From positions 1 to 56,675 of the forward strand of contig CAADGT010000103.1 in NCBI GenBank assembly GCA_900696595.1: 56,675 bases of DNA, written 5' to 3'. Below, piece after piece: positions 33,174 through 40,934 of the stretch. A program made the translations under genes and the position numbers. A model generated the notes under the pieces. It ran no database searches and was not told where the DNA came from. It was given only the letters and a program-made list of their open reading frames with translations. Positions within the stretch are counted from its first letter, which is position 1, and each line of letters starts with the position of its first letter. Source of the DNA: an uncultured Chloroflexota bacterium (GTDB taxonomy: Bacteria; Chloroflexota; Anaerolineae; Anaerolineales; Villigracilaceae).

Positions 33174-34061
33174 ATGATAAAAATTCGCGTGCCTGCCACA
33201 TCTGCCAACCTTGGGCCTGGATTCGACTGCATGGGAATGACGCTTGATCTGTGGAATGAGATCGCCTTTGAAGCGGGCGAAGGACTGGAGTATTGGGCGG
33301 GCGGCGAGGGCGCGGAAAAATTAAACAAGGGCAACAGAAACCTGCTTACGAAAGCGTTTGTCCGGCTTCATGAAGTTTGTGGGAAAAAGATGGAGGGTGT
33401 TCGCATTTCTGCCTGCAATCAAATTTTGATGAGCAGCGGGCTGGGCTCCAGCGCGGCGGCTATTGTGGCCGGGTTGCTTGGCGCCAATGAAACCCTGGGA
33501 CGACTGCTTCTCCCCGGCGATTTATTGAAACTTGCCGTGGAGATGGAAGGGCACCCGGATAATGTTGCCCCGGCCATGGCTGGGGGGCTGGTCGTCTCGG
33601 TTGTTGCGCGGAATGAAATTGTTTGGCGCCGGTACGAAATTCCGGAATGGACAATCGTCATCGTCAAGCCGCTTTTGGACTGGCCGACAAAGGCGGCGCG
33701 CGCCGTTTTGCCTGCTCACGTTTCCCGCGCAGACGCCATCCACAACATTGGGCGCGCCCTCCTGGTGGCAGATGCGTTGCAGAAAGGGGATGTGGACCTT
33801 TTACGTAAAACGATGGAGGATCGCATTCACCAACCATACCGTCTGAAGCATATCGTCGGGGGGATGCCGGCCTATAAGATTGCAAAACATTTTGGGGCGG
33901 CGGCTCTTTCCGGCGCGGGTCCTTCGCTCATTGCCTTTGTGCAGGCCGAAGCGGCCCAGGAGGCGCAGAGTCGAATTGCGGGCGCGTTTAATGAAAGAGG
34001 CATTGAGACCCGGGCGTTGATTACCAAGCCGACCGGACTTGGGGCCTATCGCGTCGAATAA
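33174..34061 (+). CDS. thrB: Homoserine kinase
   Basis: The 295-residue GHMP kinase has P-A-T-S-A-N-L-G-P-G-F-D-C at the N terminus, the ATP loop S-S-G-L-G-S-S-A-A-A, G-H-P-D-N-V-A-P-A near the catalytic region, and G-A-G-P-S in motif 3. It phosphorylates homoserine for threonine synthase. The start is the ATG at 33174, because the ATG at 33165 overlaps TATAAT; no Shine-Dalgarno is present in either case. The family normally begins M-x-K/R-V-x-V-P-A-T, which fits M-I-K-I-R-V-P-A-T. A terminator for the convergent gene lies right after its stop. Confidence 0.95.
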   Translation: MIKIRVPATSANLGPGFDCMGMTLDLWNEIAFEAGEGLEYWAGGEGAEKLNKGNRNLLTKAFVRLHEVCGKKMEGVRISACNQILMSSGLGSSAAAIVAGLLGANETLGRLLLPGDLLKLAVEMEGHPDNVAPAMAGGLVVSVVARNEIVWRRYEIPEWTIVIVKPLLDWPTKAARAVLPAHVSRADAIHNIGRALLVADALQKGDVDLLRKTMEDRIHQPYRLKHIVGGMPAYKIAKHFGAAALSGAGPSLIAFVQAEAAQEAQSRIAGAFNERGIETRALITKPTGLGAYRVE

Positions 34062-34086
34062 AAACGGCGCCGCATTCGCAGCGCCG
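34060..34086 (-). terminator. Intrinsic terminator of the TerC gene
   Basis: On the minus strand CGGCGC-10 bases-GCGCCG is followed by TTTTTATT, 12 bp after the TerC stop and overlapping the end of thrB. Confidence 0.65.
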
Positions 34087-34098
34087 CCTGTCGGAAAT

Positions 34099-34968
34099 TT
34101 ACTTCTTCGTCTTTTTCTTTCGCGCGGCAGGTTGCGAGCTTGTTGTCTGTTTGTGCTTGACTGCGGAGAGCGCGGAGGCCAGTTTCGCCTGCGATTCCTT
34201 GTAGCGGCTGCGCAAGGCCACTGGCGCGGTTGACTGATCCCGATCCTTGTTTCGAATGCGGATGTTGATGAGCTCGACAAAGACCGAAAAGCCCATGGCA
34301 AAGTAGACGTATCCCTTTGAAATGTGCTGGTGCAAGCCTTCGACGATCAGGGTGAAACCGATCAGTAAAAGGAAACTGAGAGCCAGGATTTTGATGGTCG
34401 GGTGATGTTCGACAAAATCGCCGATGGGTTTTGCCGTAAAAATCATTACGCCTGCGGCGACGATGACGGCGATCACCATGATCATGATATGGTCCACCAT
34501 GCCGATGGCGGTAATGACCGAGTCGAGGGAGAAGACGATGTCCAGCAGCATGATCTGGATGATGACGCTGGCGAAGTTGGCCGCGACCTGGGCGGAGGCG
34601 TGGCCTTCTTTCCCTTCCAGTTTATCGTGAATTTCGTGCGTGCTTTTCCACAGCAGGAAGAGTCCGCCGACGATCAGGATCAGGTCGCGGCCCGAAATGT
34701 CGATTTGCTCTCCGCCAAACCAGGGAAGGTGGAAGAACGGTTTTGTGAGGCTGATGATCCATGAAAGCGAAAGCAGAAGCAGGATGCGGGTGATGACGGC
34801 CAGGGCGATGCCGGTTGCGCGCGCGCGCTGTTGGTCTTGCAGGGGCAGTTTTCCGGAAAGGATGGAAATAAAGATTACGTTGTCCACGCCCAATACCAGT
34901 TCAAGCGCCACCAAAGTCAATAATGCGACCCAGGATTCGGGGTTTGAGAGCCAGGAAAAGTCAAACAT
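34099..34968 (-). CDS. TerC-family membrane protein
   Basis: The 289-residue protein has eight or nine hydrophobic helices with the TerC hallmarks L-E-L-V-L-G-V-D-N-V-I-F-I-S (about 22-35) and L-L-D-I-V-F-S-L-D-S-V-I-T-A-I-G-M (about 140-156), both with membrane aspartates. The C terminus is Lys/Arg-rich. Several TerC proteins are linked to manganese export or metalation of secreted enzymes, and alx-type members can lie behind Mn riboswitches, but no such aptamer is visible here. It may act on the same metal as the ATPase at 4.6 kb. AAGGAG precedes the ATG. Confidence 0.92.
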   Translation of the reverse strand: MFDFSWLSNPESWVALLTLVALELVLGVDNVIFISILSGKLPLQDQQRARATGIALAVITRILLLLSLSWIISLTKPFFHLPWFGGEQIDISGRDLILIVGGLFLLWKSTHEIHDKLEGKEGHASAQVAANFASVIIQIMLLDIVFSLDSVITAIGMVDHIMIMVIAVIVAAGVMIFTAKPIGDFVEHHPTIKILALSFLLLIGFTLIVEGLHQHISKGYVYFAMGFSVFVELINIRIRNKDRDQSTAPVALRSRYKESQAKLASALSAVKHKQTTSSQPAARKKKTKK

Positions 34969-35020
34969 AGTTCTCCTTATGATGAGTGCGGCAATTTTAC
35001 CAAATGTCGTTACCCCGCAG

Positions 35021-35038
35021 CGCCGACTGAAGTCGGCG
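35021..35038. repeat. TGAA-centred palindrome, family D, GC-rich arms
   Basis: CGCCGACT-GA-AGTCGGCG, followed by TTAC. It directly abuts the methyltransferase stop codon at 35039. Confidence 0.7.
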
Positions 35039-35926
35039 TTACTTTTTTCTACCCGCCGCCAGCATCTTGTTGCGGATGGGGAAGACGACGAAGAAAAGAC
35101 GGACGAAGGGCAGGAGGATTTTGACGAGCGACTCGGAGCGGACCAATTTTTTCAGATAAAAGGCATAGGGAAACGATAGTTCGTGAAATCTTTTCAATTC
35201 TATAACCTGCAAGCCCGCTTCTTCCAACAACCCGCGCATTTCGGCGAGGGAGAGAATTTGCTTGTGACCGAACGGTTTCGCCGAATACATCGCGTTTAAA
35301 AAAGTCGGGTATCGCCCGCGCGACAGCCGGTAGGTGAGTTCGCCGAAGCGATGATAGAACGCGTCGCGGCAGGGCGTGTCTATCAACAACACGCCGCCGG
35401 GTTTAAGGGTCCTCGCCGCCGCCTTCAAGGTTGCCTGCGGAAAATTGACGTGTTCGATCACGTCCCATAACGTCACGATGTCGAATGAGTTTGCGAACGT
35501 TCCCCAATATTCGTCTTCGATGGGACGTTTGACGACTTCGATTCCGTGTTTCGATTTTGCGTAATGGGCGCGGGTGTCGCTCAATTCGATCCCGGTCACA
35601 TGCGCGCCCTCGCGTTTCAACGCCGCAAGGAACAAGCCGCCGCCGCAGCCGATGTCGAGCGCCTTCATTCCGCCTATCGCGATATTTCTTTTCACCGCCG
35701 CAATCTGATTCGTCAATCGTTCCGGGTTCGATTGCAGGGAAGTTTCGATGTACGCGATTTCCGCTTCGGTCAAGCCGCTTCCGTCAATCTCCGGCGAAAC
35801 AGCCTCGACCGCGTCGAGATGGTCAATGTAATGAAAGCCGCCCGGAGAGACGAAAACATTCGCGCCCGAAAGTTTATAGCGCGGTTCGCCGGAGGCGCGC
35901 CGTTTCAGTTCGTCAATATTTTCCAT
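35039..35926 (-). CDS. Class I SAM methyltransferase, UbiG/COQ3-like
   Basis: The 295-residue protein has motif I A-L-D-I-G-C-G-G-G-L-F-L (about 89-100), the acidic post-I residue in V-T-G-I-E-L-S, and F-D-I-V-T-L-W-D-V-I-E-H-V with L-K-P-G-G. It belongs to the large UbiG/Methyltransf_23 group. A 60-residue N-terminal extension (G-G-F-H-Y-I-D-H-L-D) precedes the fold, and the C terminus ends with a hydrophobic stretch that might touch the membrane. It starts 3 bp after the kinase-like gene stop, so the two are cotranscribed. The substrate cannot be predicted. Confidence 0.87.
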   Translation of the reverse strand: MENIDELKRRASGEPRYKLSGANVFVSPGGFHYIDHLDAVEAVSPEIDGSGLTEAEIAYIETSLQSNPERLTNQIAAVKRNIAIGGMKALDIGCGGGLFLAALKREGAHVTGIELSDTRAHYAKSKHGIEVVKRPIEDEYWGTFANSFDIVTLWDVIEHVNFPQATLKAAARTLKPGGVLLIDTPCRDAFYHRFGELTYRLSRGRYPTFLNAMYSAKPFGHKQILSLAEMRGLLEEAGLQVIELKRFHELSFPYAFYLKKLVRSESLVKILLPFVRLFFVVFPIRNKMLAAGRKK

Positions 35927-35929
35927 AAT

Positions 35930-36544
35930 CTATTGTAAGTCGGATTGCCAATCCGGCTTGCTGATTTTATCAAGGATGATGGGAACGCTGATTGGATAAT
36001 CAATGTCTTCGTTGGATGCGTCCAGCCGCAGGATTTGCGACTCGGGGAGCGGGTCCAGCCATTCAGCGATGTGCGACTCTAAAAGCGCCGCATCCTCCGC
36101 CGACGCGATGTTGATTCTGTTCCTCGAAGCGAGTCGTTCGCCGACGGTTTGGGAGTCTGCGCGCAGGTGAATGATGAGATCGGGCGGGGGCAGCGCCTGG
36201 CGGATTAAGGCGTGAAGCCTGCGGCACAGGTCAAACTCCGCAGCGCTGATCCAGCCGCGGCTGAGAAAGAGGCGCGTGAATCCGTAAAAGTCGAGGTCGA
36301 GTCCGCCGTCCATCAAGCCCGGCGCGTCAGCCGCGCGAAGTTCGCGCTCCTGTTCGGCGCGCAACAGGAGATAATCCAATTGGTTTGCGAGCGCGAATTT
36401 TGCGTCCCGTTTGAAGAGGGCTTGAAAGGGGCGCGTCTCGTGTTGTTCGTAGGCGACGGCGAAATTGCGCCCCGCCAGCAGGGCGTTCATCAACGAGGTT
36501 TTGCCGACGCCGCTCGCGCCGACGATGACGATCAGTTTGTTCAT
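35930..36544 (-). CDS. Deoxynucleoside-kinase-like P-loop protein
   Basis: The 204 residues start with M-N-K-L-I-V-I-V-G9-A-S-G-V-G-K-T and contain D-G-G-L-D-L-D-F-Y-G-F-T-R-L-F, L-I-I-H-L-R-A-D and a lid-like R-N-R-I-N-I segment. These resemble the dNK/dCK/dGK family, in which E/D-R-S at the second position binds the sugar; here the region reads D-x-G-L. It would phosphorylate deoxynucleosides for salvage. No Shine-Dalgarno precedes the ATG; a TATAAA lies 10 bases upstream. It is co-oriented with the methyltransferase. Confidence 0.75.
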   Translation of the reverse strand: MNKLIVIVGASGVGKTSLMNALLAGRNFAVAYEQHETRPFQALFKRDAKFALANQLDYLLLRAEQERELRAADAPGLMDGGLDLDFYGFTRLFLSRGWISAAEFDLCRRLHALIRQALPPPDLIIHLRADSQTVGERLASRNRINIASAEDAALLESHIAEWLDPLPESQILRLDASNEDIDYPISVPIILDKISKPDWQSDLQ

Positions 36545-36594
36545 GGGACTTGATTTTATATTAAAATCAGGGCGATGGATTGCAAGGAGCGAAC

Positions 36595-37065
36595 TTGAGC
36601 GAACAAATCGAACTTCATTCGGGCGACGCGATTCTGGAAGAGTTGCAGTTCAGGGCTTACCGCATCATCGAGGAGCGGCGCGTGACGGTCTTTTTGCCCG
36701 CGCCGGACGAGCCGCAGACGAAGGAGATCGTCACGCCCTGGGGCGGTTTGTTGACCGCGACCTACGGCGATTATTTGATCAGCGAGTTGGATGCGCCCGA
36801 TGATCGCTGGCCCATTGCGCGCGAGATCTTTGAGGAGACTTACGAGATCACCCGTCCGGGTTTTTGCGTCAAGCGCGCGTCGGTTCAGCTCGTCCCGCTG
36901 GTGGAGTTGACCGACGGCGACGAAGACCGCATGGTCATCGTTCACACGCTGGAGGGGGTGGAGGCGGCGCGCGCGGGGGATTTCTTCCTTGCGAAGGGAG
37001 TCCGCGGCGAGATCTGGTGTTATCCCAAGGAAAAGGTGCTGACAAAAATGAAGCCCGTCGAATGA
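36595..37065 (+). CDS. PGDYG-like uncharacterised protein
   Basis: The 156-residue protein starts at TTG 36595, six bases after AAGGAG; the more distal TTG at 36580 lies before that site. The core reads T-P-W-G-G-L-L-T-A-T-Y-G-D-Y-L-I, W-P-I-A-R-E-I-F-E-E-T-Y, which fits the PGDYG-type pattern (G-D-Y/W-L-V, W-P-I/V, F-E-x-T-Y). The R-E-I-F-E-E-T stretch looks like part of a Nudix box, but the required upstream Gly and Glu are missing, so I do not call it Nudix. The function is unknown. Its last four codons and stop are built into a terminator hairpin. Confidence 0.7.
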   Translation: MSEQIELHSGDAILEELQFRAYRIIEERRVTVFLPAPDEPQTKEIVTPWGGLLTATYGDYLISELDAPDDRWPIAREIFEETYEITRPGFCVKRASVQLVPLVELTDGDEDRMVIVHTLEGVEAARAGDFFLAKGVRGEIWCYPKEKVLTKMKPVE

Positions 37066-37079
37066 ACGACGGGCTTTTT
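37051..37079 (+). terminator. Terminator embedding the end of the PGDYG-like gene
   Basis: AAGCCCGTCG (37051-37060) and CGACGGGCTT (37067-37076) form a perfect 10-bp stem, then TTTTT. The stop codon (37063-37065) lies in the loop. On the minus strand the flank CATTTTTG makes it a likely bidirectional terminator for the large gene at 37082. Confidence 0.85.
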
Positions 37080-37081
37080 CG

Positions 37082-39493
37082 TCATGCGGTTTTTTTTCTG
37101 GGTTGGCTCTTTTTGGCGAACTTCGCCTCGCCGCCCGGTTTGCGCGCGGGCGCGTCCTGTTGCATCATGCGTTCGAGGGCGGTATCAATCACTCTATAGA
37201 TGTATTTCGACGGATTGATCGGTTCCTCGACCACGCCGCCGATGTTGCGCATCAGTTCGACGGCGTAGCGGGTGAGCAGGACGTCGCGGTCTTTTGTGTC
37301 GCCGGCGAATTCGTTTGCCACGACGATCAGACGCATGTTTTCGACGCCCACGCGCCCCAAAGCGGAATAGACCGCCCAGCGGCTGTTGCGTTCATAGAGG
37401 TTGTCGCCGTTTTTGGGCTGGCCCAGATGTTCGATCTGGTAGATCTCGTCCACAAGGGGGTGATTTTTGATCTTGTAGAAGCGATCCACCCAGCCTTCGC
37501 CCGCCGGAGAGACGAATTTGCGGATGTAGTTGGATTCGTTGTGCGGCAAAAAGACCTTGACTTTGATGCCCGCTTCGGCGCACACTTCGGCAAAGATCAT
37601 TTCGCTCCCGGCGGAAAGCCCAGCCAGGAAGGCGCGGTCTTGCGCTCCGGGTTTGAGTTTTTCGATCCGTTTTTTGATCTCCTGGCGGACGTCGTTTTCC
37701 TTGTCGGGCGGGAAGGATTTTTTGTCTTTTCCGGCATAGTCCACCATGTATCCGGCGAAGAGCAGGGCGCGTCCGCCGACGGCTTTGGCGCCGGGGCGGT
37801 TGTCCAGCGGCGCGTTTCCGGTATCGCCCACGCTGGCTTGTTTTATCTCGTCCTTGAGCAGCTTAATGCACTTGTCTACATATTCGGCGCGCACGCCCAG
37901 CAGTTTGATGGTCTCCAATTGGGCGAGGGAGGAGCGCAGGGAGAACAGGTCGCGGCGCAGGGCGGTGATGGCTTTTCGGTAGGAGCGCGCCACCTCGGCA
38001 TGGTCGCTGGAGGTCAGCAGGCGCAATTCGGCAATCGAGACCAGCGACCAGTATTCCGCCTTTTCGCCTTCAAGGGAGATCGTGCTTTCAAGGCTGAACT
38101 CGAGCGTATCCCTTAAACCGGGCATGATCTTGCGGATGCGGGTAATGTCCGGGTCGGGGGTTTTCTTGCTGTCGAATTTATCCGCGAGGTGAACGGCAAG
38201 CACGGAGAGGGTGTAGGCGTTGATGCCGGGGTAGTAATCCCGCAGGTCCATCTGGAAGCCCTTCATGTACATGTCTATGGACTTGATCAACCAGTGATAG
38301 GTCTCAAAGGCGGTCTTGAGCCGTTTGGTTTTATTCGGGATGCGGTCCCAGGAATTCGTCCACATCTCTTTGTAAATGCGCCCCAGGTAGGAGATGGACT
38401 CGGTGTCCTGCGGAAAATCGTTCAGGATGCCCTCGATTTTGACGATGGCTTCGTTGACGCGCCCCACGCGGTTGAGATGAAACGCCTCTTCGCGCCGGAA
38501 GTTGAGATTGTTCGAATTGACCGAGATGCCCTCGCGGTATTGACTGAGCGCCAGTTCGTTGCGACCCAGTTTGGCGAGCGCGCTGCCCACCTCTGCGACC
38601 GCGTCTTCGCGGATGAGCGGGTTGCGAATCTCTTCGGTCAGGAGCAGAATGTCGCCGATGTGTTTCTCGCGCTGGGCGACAGTGACCCTGTCCTTCCATT
38701 CGTCATATTCGCGCCAGAAGCCGGTGGCGAGCGGGGTTTGCAGGCTTTTTCGTTCCGGCTCTTTCAACCCGGAGAGCAGGTTATAGATCGGGCTGTGGAT
38801 GGCGTCGCGGTCGGAAGCCCAGGTATCGCGCAGCAGGCGGGCGACGGCTTTGATGTCGGTTTTGATGAATTCGGGATCGGGGACGCCTTCGGGCGTGATG
38901 TGATAGGGCAGGGTGCGCACGTTGAAGATGTCGAAGGGCATGTAAGCGCGCCCCGCCTGGATGTGAACCACGCCTCTTTTCCTCAGCGCGTGACGGATGC
39001 CCAACTCGTAGAAGGCGTTGGCGTTATCTATGCTCAGGTCGCACAGGACCATGTCTGCCAGCAGGAGTTCCTGAAACATGTCGGTCAGGATGTCGCCGGA
39101 GGCGGTCTCTTCGTCGGCGCGGAAGGGCTCGAAGCCGGCGTCTTCGATGGCGGGGCGAATCAGCGTTTTGTAGATGGCGTTGAAATCGAAGGGATGCCCG
39201 TCGGCGCCTTTTTTCTTTCCGAAAGGCATGACCACAAAACAGTGGGGTTTTACTTCGGGATGAAGCGGGCGGTATTCCCTGCCGCCGCTGTCTTCGTCGT
39301 CGTTCTTTTCGTCAACCTGGCGGTTGGTTTTCGTCGCCTCGGGCGCGGATTCGGCTTTGGGCTTGGCGGGACCTGCCGCAGTCTGGTTGGTGGGGGAGGA
39401 CGATTCGCCTGTTGCCGCTTGCGGAGGGACGGGGATGGGGTTGTCGGCCGGGGCGATCTTTTTTTCGGGGGGCGTTTCGATTGTGTCGGTCAT
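37082..39493 (-). CDS. Deoxyribosyltransferase-like / TPR-TRAFs-binding-like / SLOG-like sensor
   Basis: The 803-residue protein has a disordered Pro/Ala/Lys-rich start (1-80) and a nucleoside 2-deoxyribosyltransferase-like domain (about 84-215: C-F-V-V-M-P-F-G, R-A-D-E, L-A-D-M-V-L-C-D-L-S, Y-E163-L-G-I-R-H-A-L with the candidate catalytic Glu). A helical TPR middle (about 300-560) is of the MAP3K TRAFs-binding/DUF4071 kind. A C-terminal Rossmann domain (about 573-760: G-G-R-A-L-L-F-A-G-Y-M, A-G-L-S-A-G-S-E-M-I-F-A-E, V-F-L-P-H-N-E-S) fits the SLOG/LOG-like group. Such sets occur in nucleotide-signal conflict systems. It is the last gene of a three-gene cassette with SLATT and peptidase genes. 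Confidence 0.8.
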   Translation of the reverse strand: MTDTIETPPEKKIAPADNPIPVPPQAATGESSSPTNQTAAGPAKPKAESAPEATKTNRQVDEKNDDEDSGGREYRPLHPEVKPHCFVVMPFGKKKGADGHPFDFNAIYKTLIRPAIEDAGFEPFRADEETASGDILTDMFQELLLADMVLCDLSIDNANAFYELGIRHALRKRGVVHIQAGRAYMPFDIFNVRTLPYHITPEGVPDPEFIKTDIKAVARLLRDTWASDRDAIHSPIYNLLSGLKEPERKSLQTPLATGFWREYDEWKDRVTVAQREKHIGDILLLTEEIRNPLIREDAVAEVGSALAKLGRNELALSQYREGISVNSNNLNFRREEAFHLNRVGRVNEAIVKIEGILNDFPQDTESISYLGRIYKEMWTNSWDRIPNKTKRLKTAFETYHWLIKSIDMYMKGFQMDLRDYYPGINAYTLSVLAVHLADKFDSKKTPDPDITRIRKIMPGLRDTLEFSLESTISLEGEKAEYWSLVSIAELRLLTSSDHAEVARSYRKAITALRRDLFSLRSSLAQLETIKLLGVRAEYVDKCIKLLKDEIKQASVGDTGNAPLDNRPGAKAVGGRALLFAGYMVDYAGKDKKSFPPDKENDVRQEIKKRIEKLKPGAQDRAFLAGLSAGSEMIFAEVCAEAGIKVKVFLPHNESNYIRKFVSPAGEGWVDRFYKIKNHPLVDEIYQIEHLGQPKNGDNLYERNSRWAVYSALGRVGVENMRLIVVANEFAGDTKDRDVLLTRYAVELMRNIGGVVEEPINPSKYIYRVIDTALERMMQQDAPARKPGGEAKFAKKSQPRKKTA

Positions 39494-39576
39494 TCAGGTT
39501 CATCCATTCGTCAGTGAACTGCAAAATCTCCCGATTTTGCTCAAAAGTTAGGAGACTTTCGACTCCGTTCCCGACG

Positions 39577-40926
39577 TTATCCCTTTACTTCTTCCGTTTT
39601 CGGGAAGCGCGATAGGAGAGCGTTCAACACGCCGCGCGGCGTTTCGGCGCCAACGTTCACATCCTTGTATTCCTCGCGGATGACGTCGAGTTTGTGCGAC
39701 AAGCCCAATTTCTGCGCGACCTTTTCGCTGAATTCCTGGATCGCTTCGCGCATTGCGGCCAGTTCCGCCTGAACCACTTCCGACGACGCTTCTTCGGCGA
39801 GTGTGCCGAGAATTTCTTCAAAGCGGTCGCTCAGGTCGGCGGTGACCTTGTCCAACTCTTCCGAGGTTTTGTTGACGATGGAATCGGTCAGCGCCTGTTT
39901 GAAACGCGCGTCGGCTTCGCGCTGTTCGGCGATGACGTTGTTGATCAGTTCGGCTTCCTTGTCGAGGCTGGAATCGCGCAACGCCTCCTGCATGGACTTG
40001 ATGTATTCGACATTGCGGCTCCACAGGATGTTTTCCGTCCCCTGTACCATGCGGTTGACTTCGCTTTGCGTGCGTTCTTCGGCGGTCAGGTTCTTCCAGT
40101 GGTCCGAGATGATGCCGAGTTCCATGATGACCTTGCTGTAGTTGCGCACGACCTGTTCGAGGTTTTTTAAAGTCTGCCAGACCGAGAACGCGCCTGTCAG
40201 CGAAGCGGTCAATGCAACCCAGATGGCCAGGTTCGAGGTCGCCTCGCCGAAGGTCGCAATTGCGGCGATGATCGCGCCCAGCGCGCCCATCACGTAGATC
40301 GAGACCTGCAGGCGGAAACGCTCCCTTTGTTTGCCGATGATCTTTTTTTCGTGCCAGCGTAATTCGTTTTCAAGGCGATATTTGAAATATTCCTCGCCGA
40401 TTAGGTCGCTGAAACCGTCGTCGTTGCCGGGTTCGCCGGGGTTGAAGCGCGGCTTGGGAGGGACGTTGCCCTTGAAGGTTTCCATCACCAGTTCGCCGTT
40501 CATGCCGCGAAAGACGGAGCGTTGAACGCGGGCGAGTCTTTTTTCCAGCCATTCGCGGCGCTTGGGGCTGTTCTTTAAGATGGTGCGATACAAATACGTG
40601 TCGCGCAGAATTTCCTCCGCGCCGGCCCGCGCCACGAGCCAGTCGCCGGTGGAGTAATATTCGTTTCCGATGGCGGCCAGCACAGAGGCGATGATCGGCG
40701 AGGCGACGAGCATGATCTTCAGGACGAACGAACCGAGCGGGGGAAACCCAGCCGGGTAGATGGTTGTGAGGATGGAAAGCAGGGTTGCAAGCACGCCGAA
40801 GATCAGGATCCATCTTCGCAAATTCGTGAAGGATGCGGTCCGCCTGACGGAGGTGTCGTCGTATTGGGCGAATTTGCGCCAGGCGACTTCGAGGATGGGG
40901 GGGGTGTGTTCGGTTTTGGATTCCAT
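39577..40926 (-). CDS. Double-SLATT (DUF4231-like) membrane effector protein
   Basis: The 449-residue protein has two helix pairs (about 38-57/66-87 and 207-226/232-252). Each pair is followed by an amphipathic segment with W-L-V-A-R-A-G-A-E-E-I-L-R-D-T-Y-x-Y-R or a related form. The second unit begins Y-F-K-Y-R-L-E-N-E-L-R-W-H-E-K-K, the entry signature of DUF4231/SLATT. A long coiled coil follows (about 290-425). SLATT proteins are predicted two-helix pore or membrane effectors in nucleotide-dependent immunity. The ATG at 40926 has AGGAG; its frame is open to 40998 within the peptidase gene. Eight bases separate it from the peptidase stop. Confidence 0.8.
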   Translation of the reverse strand: MESKTEHTPPILEVAWRKFAQYDDTSVRRTASFTNLRRWILIFGVLATLLSILTTIYPAGFPPLGSFVLKIMLVASPIIASVLAAIGNEYYSTGDWLVARAGAEEILRDTYLYRTILKNSPKRREWLEKRLARVQRSVFRGMNGELVMETFKGNVPPKPRFNPGEPGNDDGFSDLIGEEYFKYRLENELRWHEKKIIGKQRERFRLQVSIYVMGALGAIIAAIATFGEATSNLAIWVALTASLTGAFSVWQTLKNLEQVVRNYSKVIMELGIISDHWKNLTAEERTQSEVNRMVQGTENILWSRNVEYIKSMQEALRDSSLDKEAELINNVIAEQREADARFKQALTDSIVNKTSEELDKVTADLSDRFEEILGTLAEEASSEVVQAELAAMREAIQEFSEKVAQKLGLSHKLDVIREEYKDVNVGAETPRGVLNALLSRFPKTEEVKG

Positions 40927-40934
40927 GGCGTCTC

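Noticed and set aside
34969..35038. Second manganese riboswitch in front of TerC
   Set aside because: TerC genes sometimes have one, but the region is only about 70 bp, lacks GGGGAGTAGC and holds just a family D palindrome.
36595..37065. Nudix hydrolase call for the small protein before the cassette
   Set aside because: R-E-x-x-E-E-T fits, but the G-x5-E-x7 part of the Nudix box is absent. PGDYG-like spacing explains the sequence better.
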